From assembly GCA_005774595.1 (NCBI GenBank), contig VAUM01000038.1, positions 2,564 through 10,156 on the forward strand: 7,593 nt of DNA, written 5' to 3'. The notes under the pieces were generated by a model. The model was given only the letters and a program-made list of their open reading frames with translations, was not told where the DNA came from and did no database searches. Numbering within the stretch: position 1 is the stretch's first letter; each line of letters begins with the position of its first letter. The translations under genes and the position numbers were made by a program. The DNA is from Actinomycetota bacterium (GTDB taxonomy: Bacteria > Actinomycetota > Coriobacteriia > Anaerosomatales > D1FN1-002). Positions 1-6,982 of the stretch are shown piece by piece.

Positions 1-1
1 G

Positions 2-199
2 CGTCCCGGCGTCAGGTGCGCCGCGCGGGCCCTCACGGGCGGGCCGCGGCGGGTGGGGGTGGGGCGCAAGGGGCTCGCCGAGGGCGCGATCGAGGTCAAG
101 GACCGCGCGAGCGGGGAGCGGACGAGCGTGCCGCTCGCCGGAGCGGCGGCGCACGTCGCCCGCCGCATCGAGGAGATGCGCGCCGCCCTCGCCGGCTAG
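2..199 (+). CDS. proS: Prolyl-tRNA synthetase, C-terminal end (partial)
   Basis: Only the last 65 codons are in the window, open at the left edge and ending in TAG. ProRS charges tRNA-Pro with proline in the cytoplasm; this piece lies in the C-terminal anticodon-binding domain. What shows it: an RPGV motif at the left edge, then GRKGLAEGAIEVKDR and a GERTSVPL stretch, and a closing amphipathic helix. These match the end of bacterial-type ProRS, and proS often precedes the rimP-nusA operon. Oddity: between RPGV and GRKG the family normally has a conserved F-A-D-x-x-L-I-G-x-P core, and here most of those positions are changed (reads R-C-A-A-R-A-L-T-G-G-P), although the length is kept. That could be sequencing error at a contig end or real divergence. 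The gene call is fairly firm because the downstream half fits and the frame is continuous. Confidence 0.75.
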   Translation, partial: RPGVRCAARALTGGPRRVGVGRKGLAEGAIEVKDRASGERTSVPLAGAAAHVARRIEEMRAALAG

Positions 200-224
200 G
201 CCCGTTCCGCTCACGTCCTGCACT

Positions 225-253
225 TTGACCCTTACCGCACGCTGCGGTAGAAT
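225..253 (+). promoter_or_regulatory. Sigma-70-type promoter for the rimP-nusA-infB operon
   Basis: A -35 box TTGACC (225-230) and a -10 box TAGAAT (248-253) are separated by exactly 17 nt. Both differ from the housekeeping consensus (TTGACA, TATAAT) by one base, which stands out in sequence this GC-rich. A transcript would begin near 259-261 and carry a leader of about 70 nt before rimP. The promoter lies just after the proS stop and is the only good one I see in the window, so it probably drives the whole downstream cluster. Read-through from proS may add to it. Confidence 0.8.
233..249. repeat. Inverted repeat inside the promoter spacer (operator candidate)
   Basis: TACCGCA (233-239), a CGC centre (240-242) and TGCGGTA (243-249) form a perfect 7-bp inverted repeat. 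It sits between the -35 and -10 boxes and shares the first two bases of the -10 box. A dimeric regulator bound here would block RNA polymerase, so an operator is plausible. The alternative is chance, or a weak hairpin at the end of proS. No T-run follows, so it is not an intrinsic terminator. No known regulator's site is recognised. Confidence 0.45.
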
Positions 254-283
254 CCGCAGGCGTCGGAACAGCACGTCGTCTTC

Positions 284-316
284 GAGAAGTGGGCTTGTCC
301 CGCTTCTCTTTGTTGT
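284..316 (+). terminator. Leader hairpin with interrupted U-tract; candidate NusA-responsive attenuator
   Basis: Bases 284-293 (GAGAAGTGGG) pair with 299-308 (CCCGCTTCTC) as a 10-bp stem with one G-U wobble and a 5-nt loop (CTTGT). A U-rich run, TTTGTTGT (309-316), follows at once. This is the shape of an intrinsic terminator with a weak, interrupted U-tract, placed about 25 nt after the predicted transcript start and upstream of the rimP ribosome-binding site. Similar GTGGG/CCCAC hairpins precede rimP in Firmicutes, and NusA-dependent attenuation of the operon containing nusA has been reported in Bacillus subtilis. Seen here: the structure. Inferred: that it lets NusA limit its own synthesis. 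It could also act as the proS terminator for read-through transcripts. Confidence 0.65.
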
Positions 317-317
317 C

Positions 318-328
318 GGAGGGTGATC
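318..328 (+). promoter_or_regulatory. Extended ribosome-binding site that sets the rimP TTG start
   Basis: GGAGG (318-322) lies 9 nt before TTG at 332. The full GGAGGGTGATC matches the complement of the 16S rRNA tail (GGAGGTGATC) with one extra G. The in-frame GTG at 323 begins directly at the end of the GGAGG core, so it cannot use it, and the TTG is preferred. Confidence 0.7.
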
Positions 329-331
329 GGT

Positions 332-799
332 TTGGCCGCGCATGACCTAGAGAGCCGCCTCAGCGCCATGCTCGAGGCACAAGCCGCAGGTCACGAGCTT
401 GAGCTCGTGGCCGTCGAGGTCGTGGGCGCGACCCGCAACCCGACGGTGCGTGTCTACCTCGACCGCGAAGGCGGCATCGACCTGGACGCCATCACCGGGG
501 CGAACCGCTGGATCTCGACCACGGTCGAGGAGAGCGGCCTCATCGGCGGCGCGTTCACGCTCGAGGTGAGCTCGCCGGGCATCGAGCGACCGCTCGCCAA
601 GCCGTCCGACTTCGCGGCCCACGTCGGCGAGCGCGCGAAGGTGCGCACGTCGGCGCCGGTGGGCGGCAGGAGCAACTTCACCGGGACGATCGCCTCGGCA
701 GACGGCGACGCGGTCGTCATCGACACGGACGGGACGACTCACAGGGTGCCGTTCGCGGTCATCGCACGCGCACACCTGAAAGTGGACATCGAGTTCTAG
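332..799 (+). CDS. rimP: Ribosome maturation factor RimP
   Basis: RimP is a cytoplasmic assembly factor needed for maturation of the 30S subunit. The 155-residue product has the usual family length and its two parts: an alpha/beta N-terminal domain (about 1-88) and an SH3-like beta domain (about 92-155). The hallmark EVSSPGIERPL is at residues 78-88, following the typical V-R-V-Y-L-D strand and the E-G-G-I-D-L-D turn. The start is taken as TTG because of the strong Shine-Dalgarno 9 nt upstream. A GTG three codons earlier overlaps that site, and the next in-frame Met, at residue 13, would cut into the first helix. It is the first gene of the operon and is followed after 28 nt by nusA, the near-universal arrangement. 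A rare TTG start may moderate its translation relative to nusA. Identification is firm. Confidence 0.95.
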   Translation: MAAHDLESRLSAMLEAQAAGHELELVAVEVVGATRNPTVRVYLDREGGIDLDAITGANRWISTTVEESGLIGGAFTLEVSSPGIERPLAKPSDFAAHVGERAKVRTSAPVGGRSNFTGTIASADGDAVVIDTDGTTHRVPFAVIARAHLKVDIEF

Positions 800-827
800 G
801 CGAAACGGAAGAGACGAGGTTCCCAAG

Positions 828-1988
<1,161 letters not shown>

Positions 1989-2276
1989 GTGAAGGCGCGC
2001 AAGACACCCGAGCGCACGTGTGTCGGCTGCGGGACGCAGGCCGGCAAGCGGGACCTGGTCCGCATCGTGCGCACACCCGACGGCCACGTCGTCCTCGACG
2101 TGACCGGCAAGGCCAACGGGCGCGGGGCGTATCTGTGCGCGAAGACCGACTGCTTCGACGCCGCCGCCAAGCGGCGCCGGTTCACCGCAGCGCTCCGGGT
2201 GAACCTCATGGAAGACGACCTGGAGCGGCTGCGAAGGGACCTCGAGGGGGTTCTCGAGTCCCGCACGAAGGCTTAG
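1989..2276 (+). CDS. rnpM: YlxR/RnpM family RNA-binding protein
   Basis: A 95-residue basic protein of the YlxR (DUF448) family, nearly always encoded between nusA and infB in Gram-positive bacteria. In Bacillus the family member was renamed RnpM because it binds RNase P RNA and modulates its activity; that role is transferred here by homology. Visible hallmarks are P-E-R-T-C-V-G-C at residues 7-14, the R-I-V-R strand at 25-28, GRGAYLC at 44-50, and a second cysteine pair (C50, C55) that with C11 and C14 could form a metal site. The rest is a charged helical tail (about 71-95). The GTG start abuts the nusA TAA, with AAGGAGG (1971-1977) inside the nusA tail codons 11 nt upstream, so translation is probably coupled. 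No ylxQ (L7Ae-like) gene follows; infB begins after 20 nt. Confidence 0.93.
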   Translation: MKARKTPERTCVGCGTQAGKRDLVRIVRTPDGHVVLDVTGKANGRGAYLCAKTDCFDAAAKRRRFTAALRVNLMEDDLERLRRDLEGVLESRTKA

Positions 2277-2296
2277 AAGAAGGAACTGGTGACGCG

Positions 2297-4684
2297 ATGC
2301 CCACGATGAGAGTGCACGAGCTGGCCAAGGAGTTCGGGATGACCTCCCAAGAGCTCCTCGACCACCTCGCAGAACTGAAGATCCCGGCCAAGAACCACGC
2401 GTCGGCGCTCGCCGAGGCGTACGTCGACCGCATCCGCAAGAAGCTCGGACCCGAGATCGCCGCACGTCAGGCGCAGATCGAGGCGCAGCGCAAGGCCGAC
2501 GAGGAGAAGCGCGCCAAGGAAGAGGAGACGCGCCGCAAGGCCGAGGAGAAGGCCGCCAAGAAGGCCGAGGAGGAGGCGCGCAAGGCCGAGGAGGCCGCAC
2601 GCGCGGTGCGTGAGGCCGAGGAGGCCGAGCGCCGCGCCGAGGAGGAAGCGCGCGCCAAGGCCGAGGCCGAGCAGCGTGCCGAGGAGGAGGCGCGGCTCGC
2701 CAAGGAGAAGGAAGAGGCCGCGCAGATCGAGGCCGAGGAGAAGGCGCGCTACAAGGCGATGGCCGAGAAGGCCGAGGCCGAGCAGAAGGCCAAGCAGACC
2801 GCGATCATCGACGCCGCCCGCGCCGCAGCCACCACGACCGACTCCGGCAAGAAGAAGAAGGCCAAGAAGGCGCGTGTGGCCGACGACCACGAGGAGGCCG
2901 TCCACCACGAGGCGGCCGGCAGGCACGACGTCGCCGTCGCCGCGGGCGTCACCGTGACCGAGGGCATCACCGTCGGCGACTTCGCCGAGGCCCTCGAGGT
3001 GTCACCCAACGAGATCATCAAGCGCCTCTTCCTGCTCGGCTCGCCGCTCACGGTCAACCAGGCGATGAGCCGCGACTTCATCGAGATCGTCGCCGACGAC
3101 CTCGGCACGCAGGTCAACATCGTCGCCCCCGAGGAAGAGACCGGCGAGGCCGTCGTGGACGACCCGGCCGACCTGCGGCCCAGGCCGCCGGTCGTGACCG
3201 TCATGGGCCACGTCGACCACGGCAAGACCTCGCTGCTCGACGCGATCCGCTCCACCGGCGTCGCGGCCACCGAGGCCGGCGGCATCACGCAGCACATCGG
3301 CGCGTCGGTCGTCTTCCACGACGGCAAGCAGATCACCTTCATCGACACCCCCGGCCATGAGGCCTTCACCGCCATGCGTGCGCGCGGCGCCAACGTCACC
3401 GACGTGGTCGTGCTCGTCGTGGCCGCCGACGACGGCGTCATGCCGCAGACCGTCGAGGCCATCCACCACGCGCGCGCCGCGGGTGTGCCGATCATCGTGG
3501 CGGTCAACAAGATCGACAAGGACGGCGCGAACCCCGACCAGGTGCGCCAGATGCTCACCGAGCACGAGATCGTGCCCGAGGCGTGGGGCGGCACGAACAT
3601 CTTCGTGGACGTGTCGGCCAAGAAGCACCTCAACATCGACGAGCTCCTCGAGATGATCCTGCTCCAGGCCGACGTCCTCGAGCTGTCCGCGAACCCGGAC
3701 GCGCACGCCTCGGGTGTCGTCATCGAGGCGAAGCTCGACAAGGGCCGCGGCCCCGTCGCCACCGTGCTGGTGCGCCGCGGCACCCTGCGGCCCGGCGACG
3801 CGCTCGTCGCCGGGACCAGCCACGGCCGCGTGCGCGCGCTCGTCGACCCCAGGGGCGACACCGCCGAGGACGCGGGCCCCGCCGACGCGGTCGAGGTGCT
3901 CGGCCTCGCATCGGTGCCGAGCGCCGGCGATGAGTTCAAGGTCGTCGCGGACGACCGCTCCGCGAGGCAGATCGCCGAGGAGCGTGCACTGAAGAAGCGC
4001 CTGCTCGCGCACCAGGAGCGCAAGCACGTCTCGCTCGACGACCTGTTCGCGCGGATCGCCGAGGGCGAGATCAAGGACCTGAACCTCGTGGTCAAGGCCG
4101 ACGTCCAAGGCTCGATCGAGGCCTTGAAGGACGCGCTCGACAAGATGGATCAGACCGAGGTGCGCATCAACGTCATCCACTCCGCGGTCGGCGCCATCAC
4201 GGAGTCCGACATCCAGCTCGCCGACGCGTCCGACGCCATCGTCATCGGCTTCAACGTCCGTCCCGAGCCCAAGGCCAAGTCGCTCGCCGAGACCGTCCAC
4301 GTGGATGTGCGGCTCTACCGCGTCATCTACCAGGCGATCGAGGACATCAACGCCGCCCGCGTAGGCATGCTCGCTCCCGAGTTCGTCGAGGAGGAGACCG
4401 CGAGGGTCGAGGTCCGCGAGCTGTTCAAGGTGCCGAAGGTCGGCACCGTCGCCGGCTGCTACGTGACCGACGGCGAGATCACCCGCGACGACCAGGTGCG
4501 CATCGTGCGCGACGGAACGGTCGTGTTCGAGGGGCGTCTCCACTCGCTGCGCCGCTTCAAGGAGGACGTGAAGTCGGTCAAGAGCGGGTACGAGTGCGGC
4601 ATCGGCGTCGAGGGCTTCCAGGACGTGAAGGAGGGCGACGTCATCGAGGCCTACAAGGTCGTCGAGGTCGCCCGCACCGAGTAG
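2297..4684 (+). CDS. infB: Translation initiation factor IF-2
   Basis: IF-2 is the GTPase that places initiator tRNA on the 30S subunit and promotes 50S joining. The product has 795 residues. Domains seen: an IF2_N module (about 1-52, M-R-V-H-E-L-A-K-E-F), a Glu/Lys/Ala-rich helical stretch (about 62-178), a Lys-rich patch (about 185-192), and a second IF2_N-like module (about 218-270). The GTPase domain follows, with GHVDHGKT (304-311), an A-G-G-I-T-Q-H-I-G switch, DTPGHE (350-355), NKID (404-407) and SAKK (440-443). After it come a beta-barrel domain, the IF-2 domain III (about 595-657) and the C-terminal fMet-tRNA-binding barrel (about 705-795), which contains Y-E-C-G-I. All GTP-binding residues are intact. 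ATG 2297 gives the family-like N-terminus; AGGA (2281-2284) lies 12 nt upstream, and ATG 2306 is an alternative. Identification is firm. Confidence 0.97.
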   Translation: MPTMRVHELAKEFGMTSQELLDHLAELKIPAKNHASALAEAYVDRIRKKLGPEIAARQAQIEAQRKADEEKRAKEEETRRKAEEKAAKKAEEEARKAEEAARAVREAEEAERRAEEEARAKAEAEQRAEEEARLAKEKEEAAQIEAEEKARYKAMAEKAEAEQKAKQTAIIDAARAAATTTDSGKKKKAKKARVADDHEEAVHHEAAGRHDVAVAAGVTVTEGITVGDFAEALEVSPNEIIKRLFLLGSPLTVNQAMSRDFIEIVADDLGTQVNIVAPEEETGEAVVDDPADLRPRPPVVTVMGHVDHGKTSLLDAIRSTGVAATEAGGITQHIGASVVFHDGKQITFIDTPGHEAFTAMRARGANVTDVVVLVVAADDGVMPQTVEAIHHARAAGVPIIVAVNKIDKDGANPDQVRQMLTEHEIVPEAWGGTNIFVDVSAKKHLNIDELLEMILLQADVLELSANPDAHASGVVIEAKLDKGRGPVATVLVRRGTLRPGDALVAGTSHGRVRALVDPRGDTAEDAGPADAVEVLGLASVPSAGDEFKVVADDRSARQIAEERALKKRLLAHQERKHVSLDDLFARIAEGEIKDLNLVVKADVQGSIEALKDALDKMDQTEVRINVIHSAVGAITESDIQLADASDAIVIGFNVRPEPKAKSLAETVHVDVRLYRVIYQAIEDINAARVGMLAPEFVEEETARVEVRELFKVPKVGTVAGCYVTDGEITRDDQVRIVRDGTVVFEGRLHSLRRFKEDVKSVKSGYECGIGVEGFQDVKEGDVIEAYKVVEVARTE

Positions 4685-4711
4685 CCGAGTCCGGAGGCGC
4701 ATCACAAGCCC

Positions 4712-5083
4712 ATGTCCGCTTCGCCGCGCATGCGCAAGGTGAACGAGACGATGAAGGAGGCCTTGGCCGAGGTCCTGGTCGACGAGATCAGCGACCCGCG
4801 CCTGACCCTCGTCACCGTCACGGGCGTCGACACGGCGCCCGACCTCCGCACGGCTGTCGTCTACGTCACCGCCCACGGCGGCGAGGAGCGCTACCGCGAG
4901 GTCATCGCCGGGCTCGAGTCGGCGGGCAACCGCATCCGCCGCGAGCTGTCGCACCGCGTCTCGATGAAGTACCTGCCGCACCTCGAGTTCCGCATCGACC
5001 CGTCCGTAGACGAGGGCATGCGCATCGCGGAGGCGCTCAAGCACGTGCCGCCGCACGTCCCGGACGAGGGCGAGGGCGAGTAG
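4712..5083 (+). CDS. rbfA: 30S ribosome-binding factor RbfA
   Basis: RbfA binds the immature 30S subunit and helps process and fold 16S rRNA, including its 5' helix. The 123-residue product has the family's KH-like fold. It starts with S-P-R-M-R-K-V-N-E and a helix E-A-L-A-E-V-L, followed by the diagnostic ISDPRL (about 26-31), an alternating strand V-T-V-T-G-V-D, the D-L-R-T-A-V-V-Y-V strand, and the late motif L-P-H-L-E-F-R-I-D. A short acidic tail ends it. The only clear Shine-Dalgarno, GGAGG (4693-4697), lies 14 nt before the ATG. That is long, but no better-placed in-frame start exists and the N-terminus fits the family. It sits 27 nt after infB and 4 nt before nrnA, the common order in Gram-positive bacteria. 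Confidence 0.95.
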   Translation: MSASPRMRKVNETMKEALAEVLVDEISDPRLTLVTVTGVDTAPDLRTAVVYVTAHGGEERYREVIAGLESAGNRIRRELSHRVSMKYLPHLEFRIDPSVDEGMRIAEALKHVPPHVPDEGEGE

Positions 5084-5087
5084 CGCC

Positions 5088-6077
5088 GTGGGCCTGTCCG
5101 ACGCCGAATACCGGGCCGCCGCCGAGCGGCTCGTCTCCGCGACGAGTGTGGCCGTCTGCGCCCACATCCGCCCGGACGGCGACGCCGTCGCCTCCACGCT
5201 CGCGCTGGCGGCGGCGCTGCGCGCATGCGGCGTGGACGCGGTCCCCACGCTCGCCGACGAGGACGGGCGCGCGCCGGCCACCTACGCGTTCCTGCCGTGG
5301 TTCGACGAGTACGTGCCCGCCGGCGACCTCGACGCCCCGGAGGTCCTCGTCGCACTCGACACGCCCAACGTCGAGCGGCTCGGCGCCGCTGGGCGTCTCG
5401 CCGCCGGCGCGGTCGACGTCATCGTGCTCGACCACCACCCCGACAACCTCGGGTTCGGCACGATGAACCTCGTGGACACGGAGGCTGCCGCGGTCGGGCA
5501 GATGGTCTGGCGCCTGCTCGCGCACCTCGGCGACCTGCGCGGCCTTTCCGTTGACGAGCGTCTCGCGCACTCGCTGTACGTCGCGCTGCTCACCGACACC
5601 GGCGGCTTCCGCTACTCCAACACCACGCCGCAGGCGTTGCGCGACGCGGCCGACATGGTGCAGGCCGGAGCCGACCCGGCCGCGGCCTCGCGGGAGGCCT
5701 ACGAGGAGCGCTCTCACGGCGCGGTCGCGCTGGCGGGACTGGCGCTCTCGCGCCTCCAGCTGCTCAACGGCGGCCGCGTGGCGCACGCGTGGATCGCCGA
5801 CGAGGACTTCGCCGCCACGGGCGCCCTGCCCGAGGAGACGGAGCACCTGGTCGACATGCTGCGGATGCTCGGCGGCGTTGACGTGGTCGTCTTCGCGCAG
5901 CAGCGCGGGGCCGAGTGCCGCGTGAACCTGCGCTCCAAGAACGGCTTCGACGTCGGCTCTGTCGCCCGTCGCTTCGGCGGGGGAGGGCACGCCGCGGCGG
6001 CGGGGCTCACCTACGCGGGACTTCGCGAGGACTTCCTCGCCGAAGCGCTGCCGCTGCTGCCGGGGGCGGGCGGCTGA
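5088..6077 (+). CDS. nrnA: DHH/DHHA1 phosphoesterase, NrnA-type (bifunctional oligoribonuclease/PAP phosphatase family)
   Basis: A 329-residue DHH-DHHA1 protein. NrnA-type enzymes degrade two- to five-nucleotide RNAs and, in some species, dephosphorylate 3'-phosphoadenosine 5'-phosphate; related proteins cleave pApA or pGpG. The exact substrate cannot be read from sequence. Metal-binding motifs are complete: H26-x-x-P-D30-G-D32 (motif I), D91 (motif II), D115-H116-H117 (motif III) and D170 in the TDTGGFRYSNT segment (motif IV). The C-terminal DHHA1 domain ends in GGGGH (297-301), which binds the substrate nucleotide. No membrane or CBS domains are seen, so this is the stand-alone soluble form. 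The start is GTG, 4 nt after rbfA, with GAGGG (5072-5076) in the rbfA tail 11 nt upstream. Its stop overlaps the truB ATG. Placement between rbfA and truB is typical of Gram-positive genomes. Confidence 0.93.
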   Translation: MGLSDAEYRAAAERLVSATSVAVCAHIRPDGDAVASTLALAAALRACGVDAVPTLADEDGRAPATYAFLPWFDEYVPAGDLDAPEVLVALDTPNVERLGAAGRLAAGAVDVIVLDHHPDNLGFGTMNLVDTEAAAVGQMVWRLLAHLGDLRGLSVDERLAHSLYVALLTDTGGFRYSNTTPQALRDAADMVQAGADPAAASREAYEERSHGAVALAGLALSRLQLLNGGRVAHAWIADEDFAATGALPEETEHLVDMLRMLGGVDVVVFAQQRGAECRVNLRSKNGFDVGSVARRFGGGGHAAAAGLTYAGLREDFLAEALPLLPGAGG

Positions 6078-6982
6078 TGCGGTCGAGGCGGGGAGCGACC
6101 GATCTCGCGGGCATCCTGCCGATCGACAAGCCGCAGGGGCCGACCAGTCACGACGTCGTCTCCGCAGTGCGGCGCGCGACCGGCGAGGGGCGCGTCGGTC
6201 ACGCCGGCACGCTCGACCCGCTCGCGACCGGACTGCTCGTCGTGCTCGTGGGGCCGTACACCCGCCTCGAGCGCTTCCTGTCCGCCGAGGACAAGTCGTA
6301 TACCGCGCGCTTCGCCTTCGGCGCCGAGACCGACACCGACGACTCCGAGGGCACCGTCACGCGCTACGCGCCGGTGCCGGACGACGTCTTCGACCCGGTG
6401 CATGCCGCCGAGGTGCTCGCCGGCTTCACCGGTGAGATCGAGCAGGTGCCTCCCGCGTACTCGGCGCTCAAGACCGACGGGAGGATCGCCCACCGCGCGG
6501 CGCGCGCGGGCGAACCCCTCGATCTCGCGCCGCGCCGGGTGGTCGTGCACGAGGCCGCGCTGACGGCCGTGGACGCGGACGCGCGCACCTGGGATGTGAC
6601 GCTGCGCGTGTCGAAGGGCACGTACGTGCGAGCGCTGGCCCGCGACCTCGGGCGCGCATGCGGCAGCGCTGCGCACGTCTCGGCGCTCAGGCGCACCGCC
6701 AGCGGGGCGCTCGCGGTCGAGCAGGCGCACACGATCGACGAGGTCGTGGCCGCCGGCCGCGACGCAGCGCCGCTGTTCGCCGACCCGCTTGCCGCGCTCG
6801 GGCTGGCCGCGATCGAAGGTGACCCCGACCTCGTCCGCCAGGGGCGTCCGCTGCCCGTGCCGGCCGTCGGCGCCACCGAGGGCGAGCGGTTCGCTGTCAC
6901 GTGCGATGGCACACTCGCGGCGGTGTACCGCATGGCGGTCGACCGGCTCCTGCCCGAGGCCGTGATCAGGACCGCGACGTGA
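6077..6982 (+). CDS. truB: tRNA pseudouridine(55) synthase TruB
   Basis: TruB isomerises uridine 55 in the T-loop of nearly all tRNAs to pseudouridine, and also acts as a tRNA folding chaperone. The 301-residue product shows the opening I-D-K-P-Q-G-P-T-S-H-D (16-26) and the catalytic block G-H-A-G-T-L-D-P-L-A-T-G with catalytic Asp47. Further family motifs are K73-S-Y75 with the F-G-A-E-T-D-T-D-D-S-E-G loop, P-P-A-Y-S-A-L-K (125-132), SKGTYVRALARDLG (179-192) and the H-V-S-A-L-R-R-T-A-S-G-A (200-211) segment. A short C-terminal domain (about 240-301) resembles the small TruB C-terminal/PUA-like module. The ATG overlaps the nrnA TGA by one base (TGATG) and only a weak purine-rich GGGGGCGGG lies upstream, so reinitiation after nrnA is likely. 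Its stop overlaps the ribF GTG. Confidence 0.96.
   Translation: MRSRRGATDLAGILPIDKPQGPTSHDVVSAVRRATGEGRVGHAGTLDPLATGLLVVLVGPYTRLERFLSAEDKSYTARFAFGAETDTDDSEGTVTRYAPVPDDVFDPVHAAEVLAGFTGEIEQVPPAYSALKTDGRIAHRAARAGEPLDLAPRRVVVHEAALTAVDADARTWDVTLRVSKGTYVRALARDLGRACGSAAHVSALRRTASGALAVEQAHTIDEVVAAGRDAAPLFADPLAALGLAAIEGDPDLVRQGRPLPVPAVGATEGERFAVTCDGTLAAVYRMAVDRLLPEAVIRTAT

Noticed and set aside
16..228. A 70-codon plus-strand frame at the left edge.
   Set aside because: It is an Arg/Gly/Ala-rich shadow of the proS end; the neighbouring frame, ending at 199, carries the ProRS-like sequence.
305..316. A boxA-like TTCTCTTTGTTG (compare TGCTCTTTAACA) at the end of the leader hairpin, as a possible NusB/S10 site.
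   Set aside because: Only the CTCTTT core and one flanking base match, and these bases are explained by the 3' arm of the stem and its U-tract.
4685..4711. A possible terminator or promoter in the infB-rbfA gap.
   Set aside because: The 27-nt gap holds only a GGAGG ribosome-binding site. There is no stem with a T-run and no -35/-10 pair.
3002..5281. A 759-codon open frame on the minus strand across infB and rbfA, and similar long minus-strand frames at 759-2600, 2749-4143 and 6364-7545.
   Set aside because: They lie opposite firmly identified genes. Their products are low-complexity (Arg/Asp/Val/Leu-rich or Ser/Thr-rich) with no family motif, as expected from antisense frames in very GC-rich coding DNA.
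5915..6076. An upstream extension of the truB frame into nrnA.
   Set aside because: It reads the nrnA DHHA1 region out of frame as Arg-rich sequence. TruB homology begins just after the ATG at 6077, which overlaps the nrnA stop in the usual coupled way.
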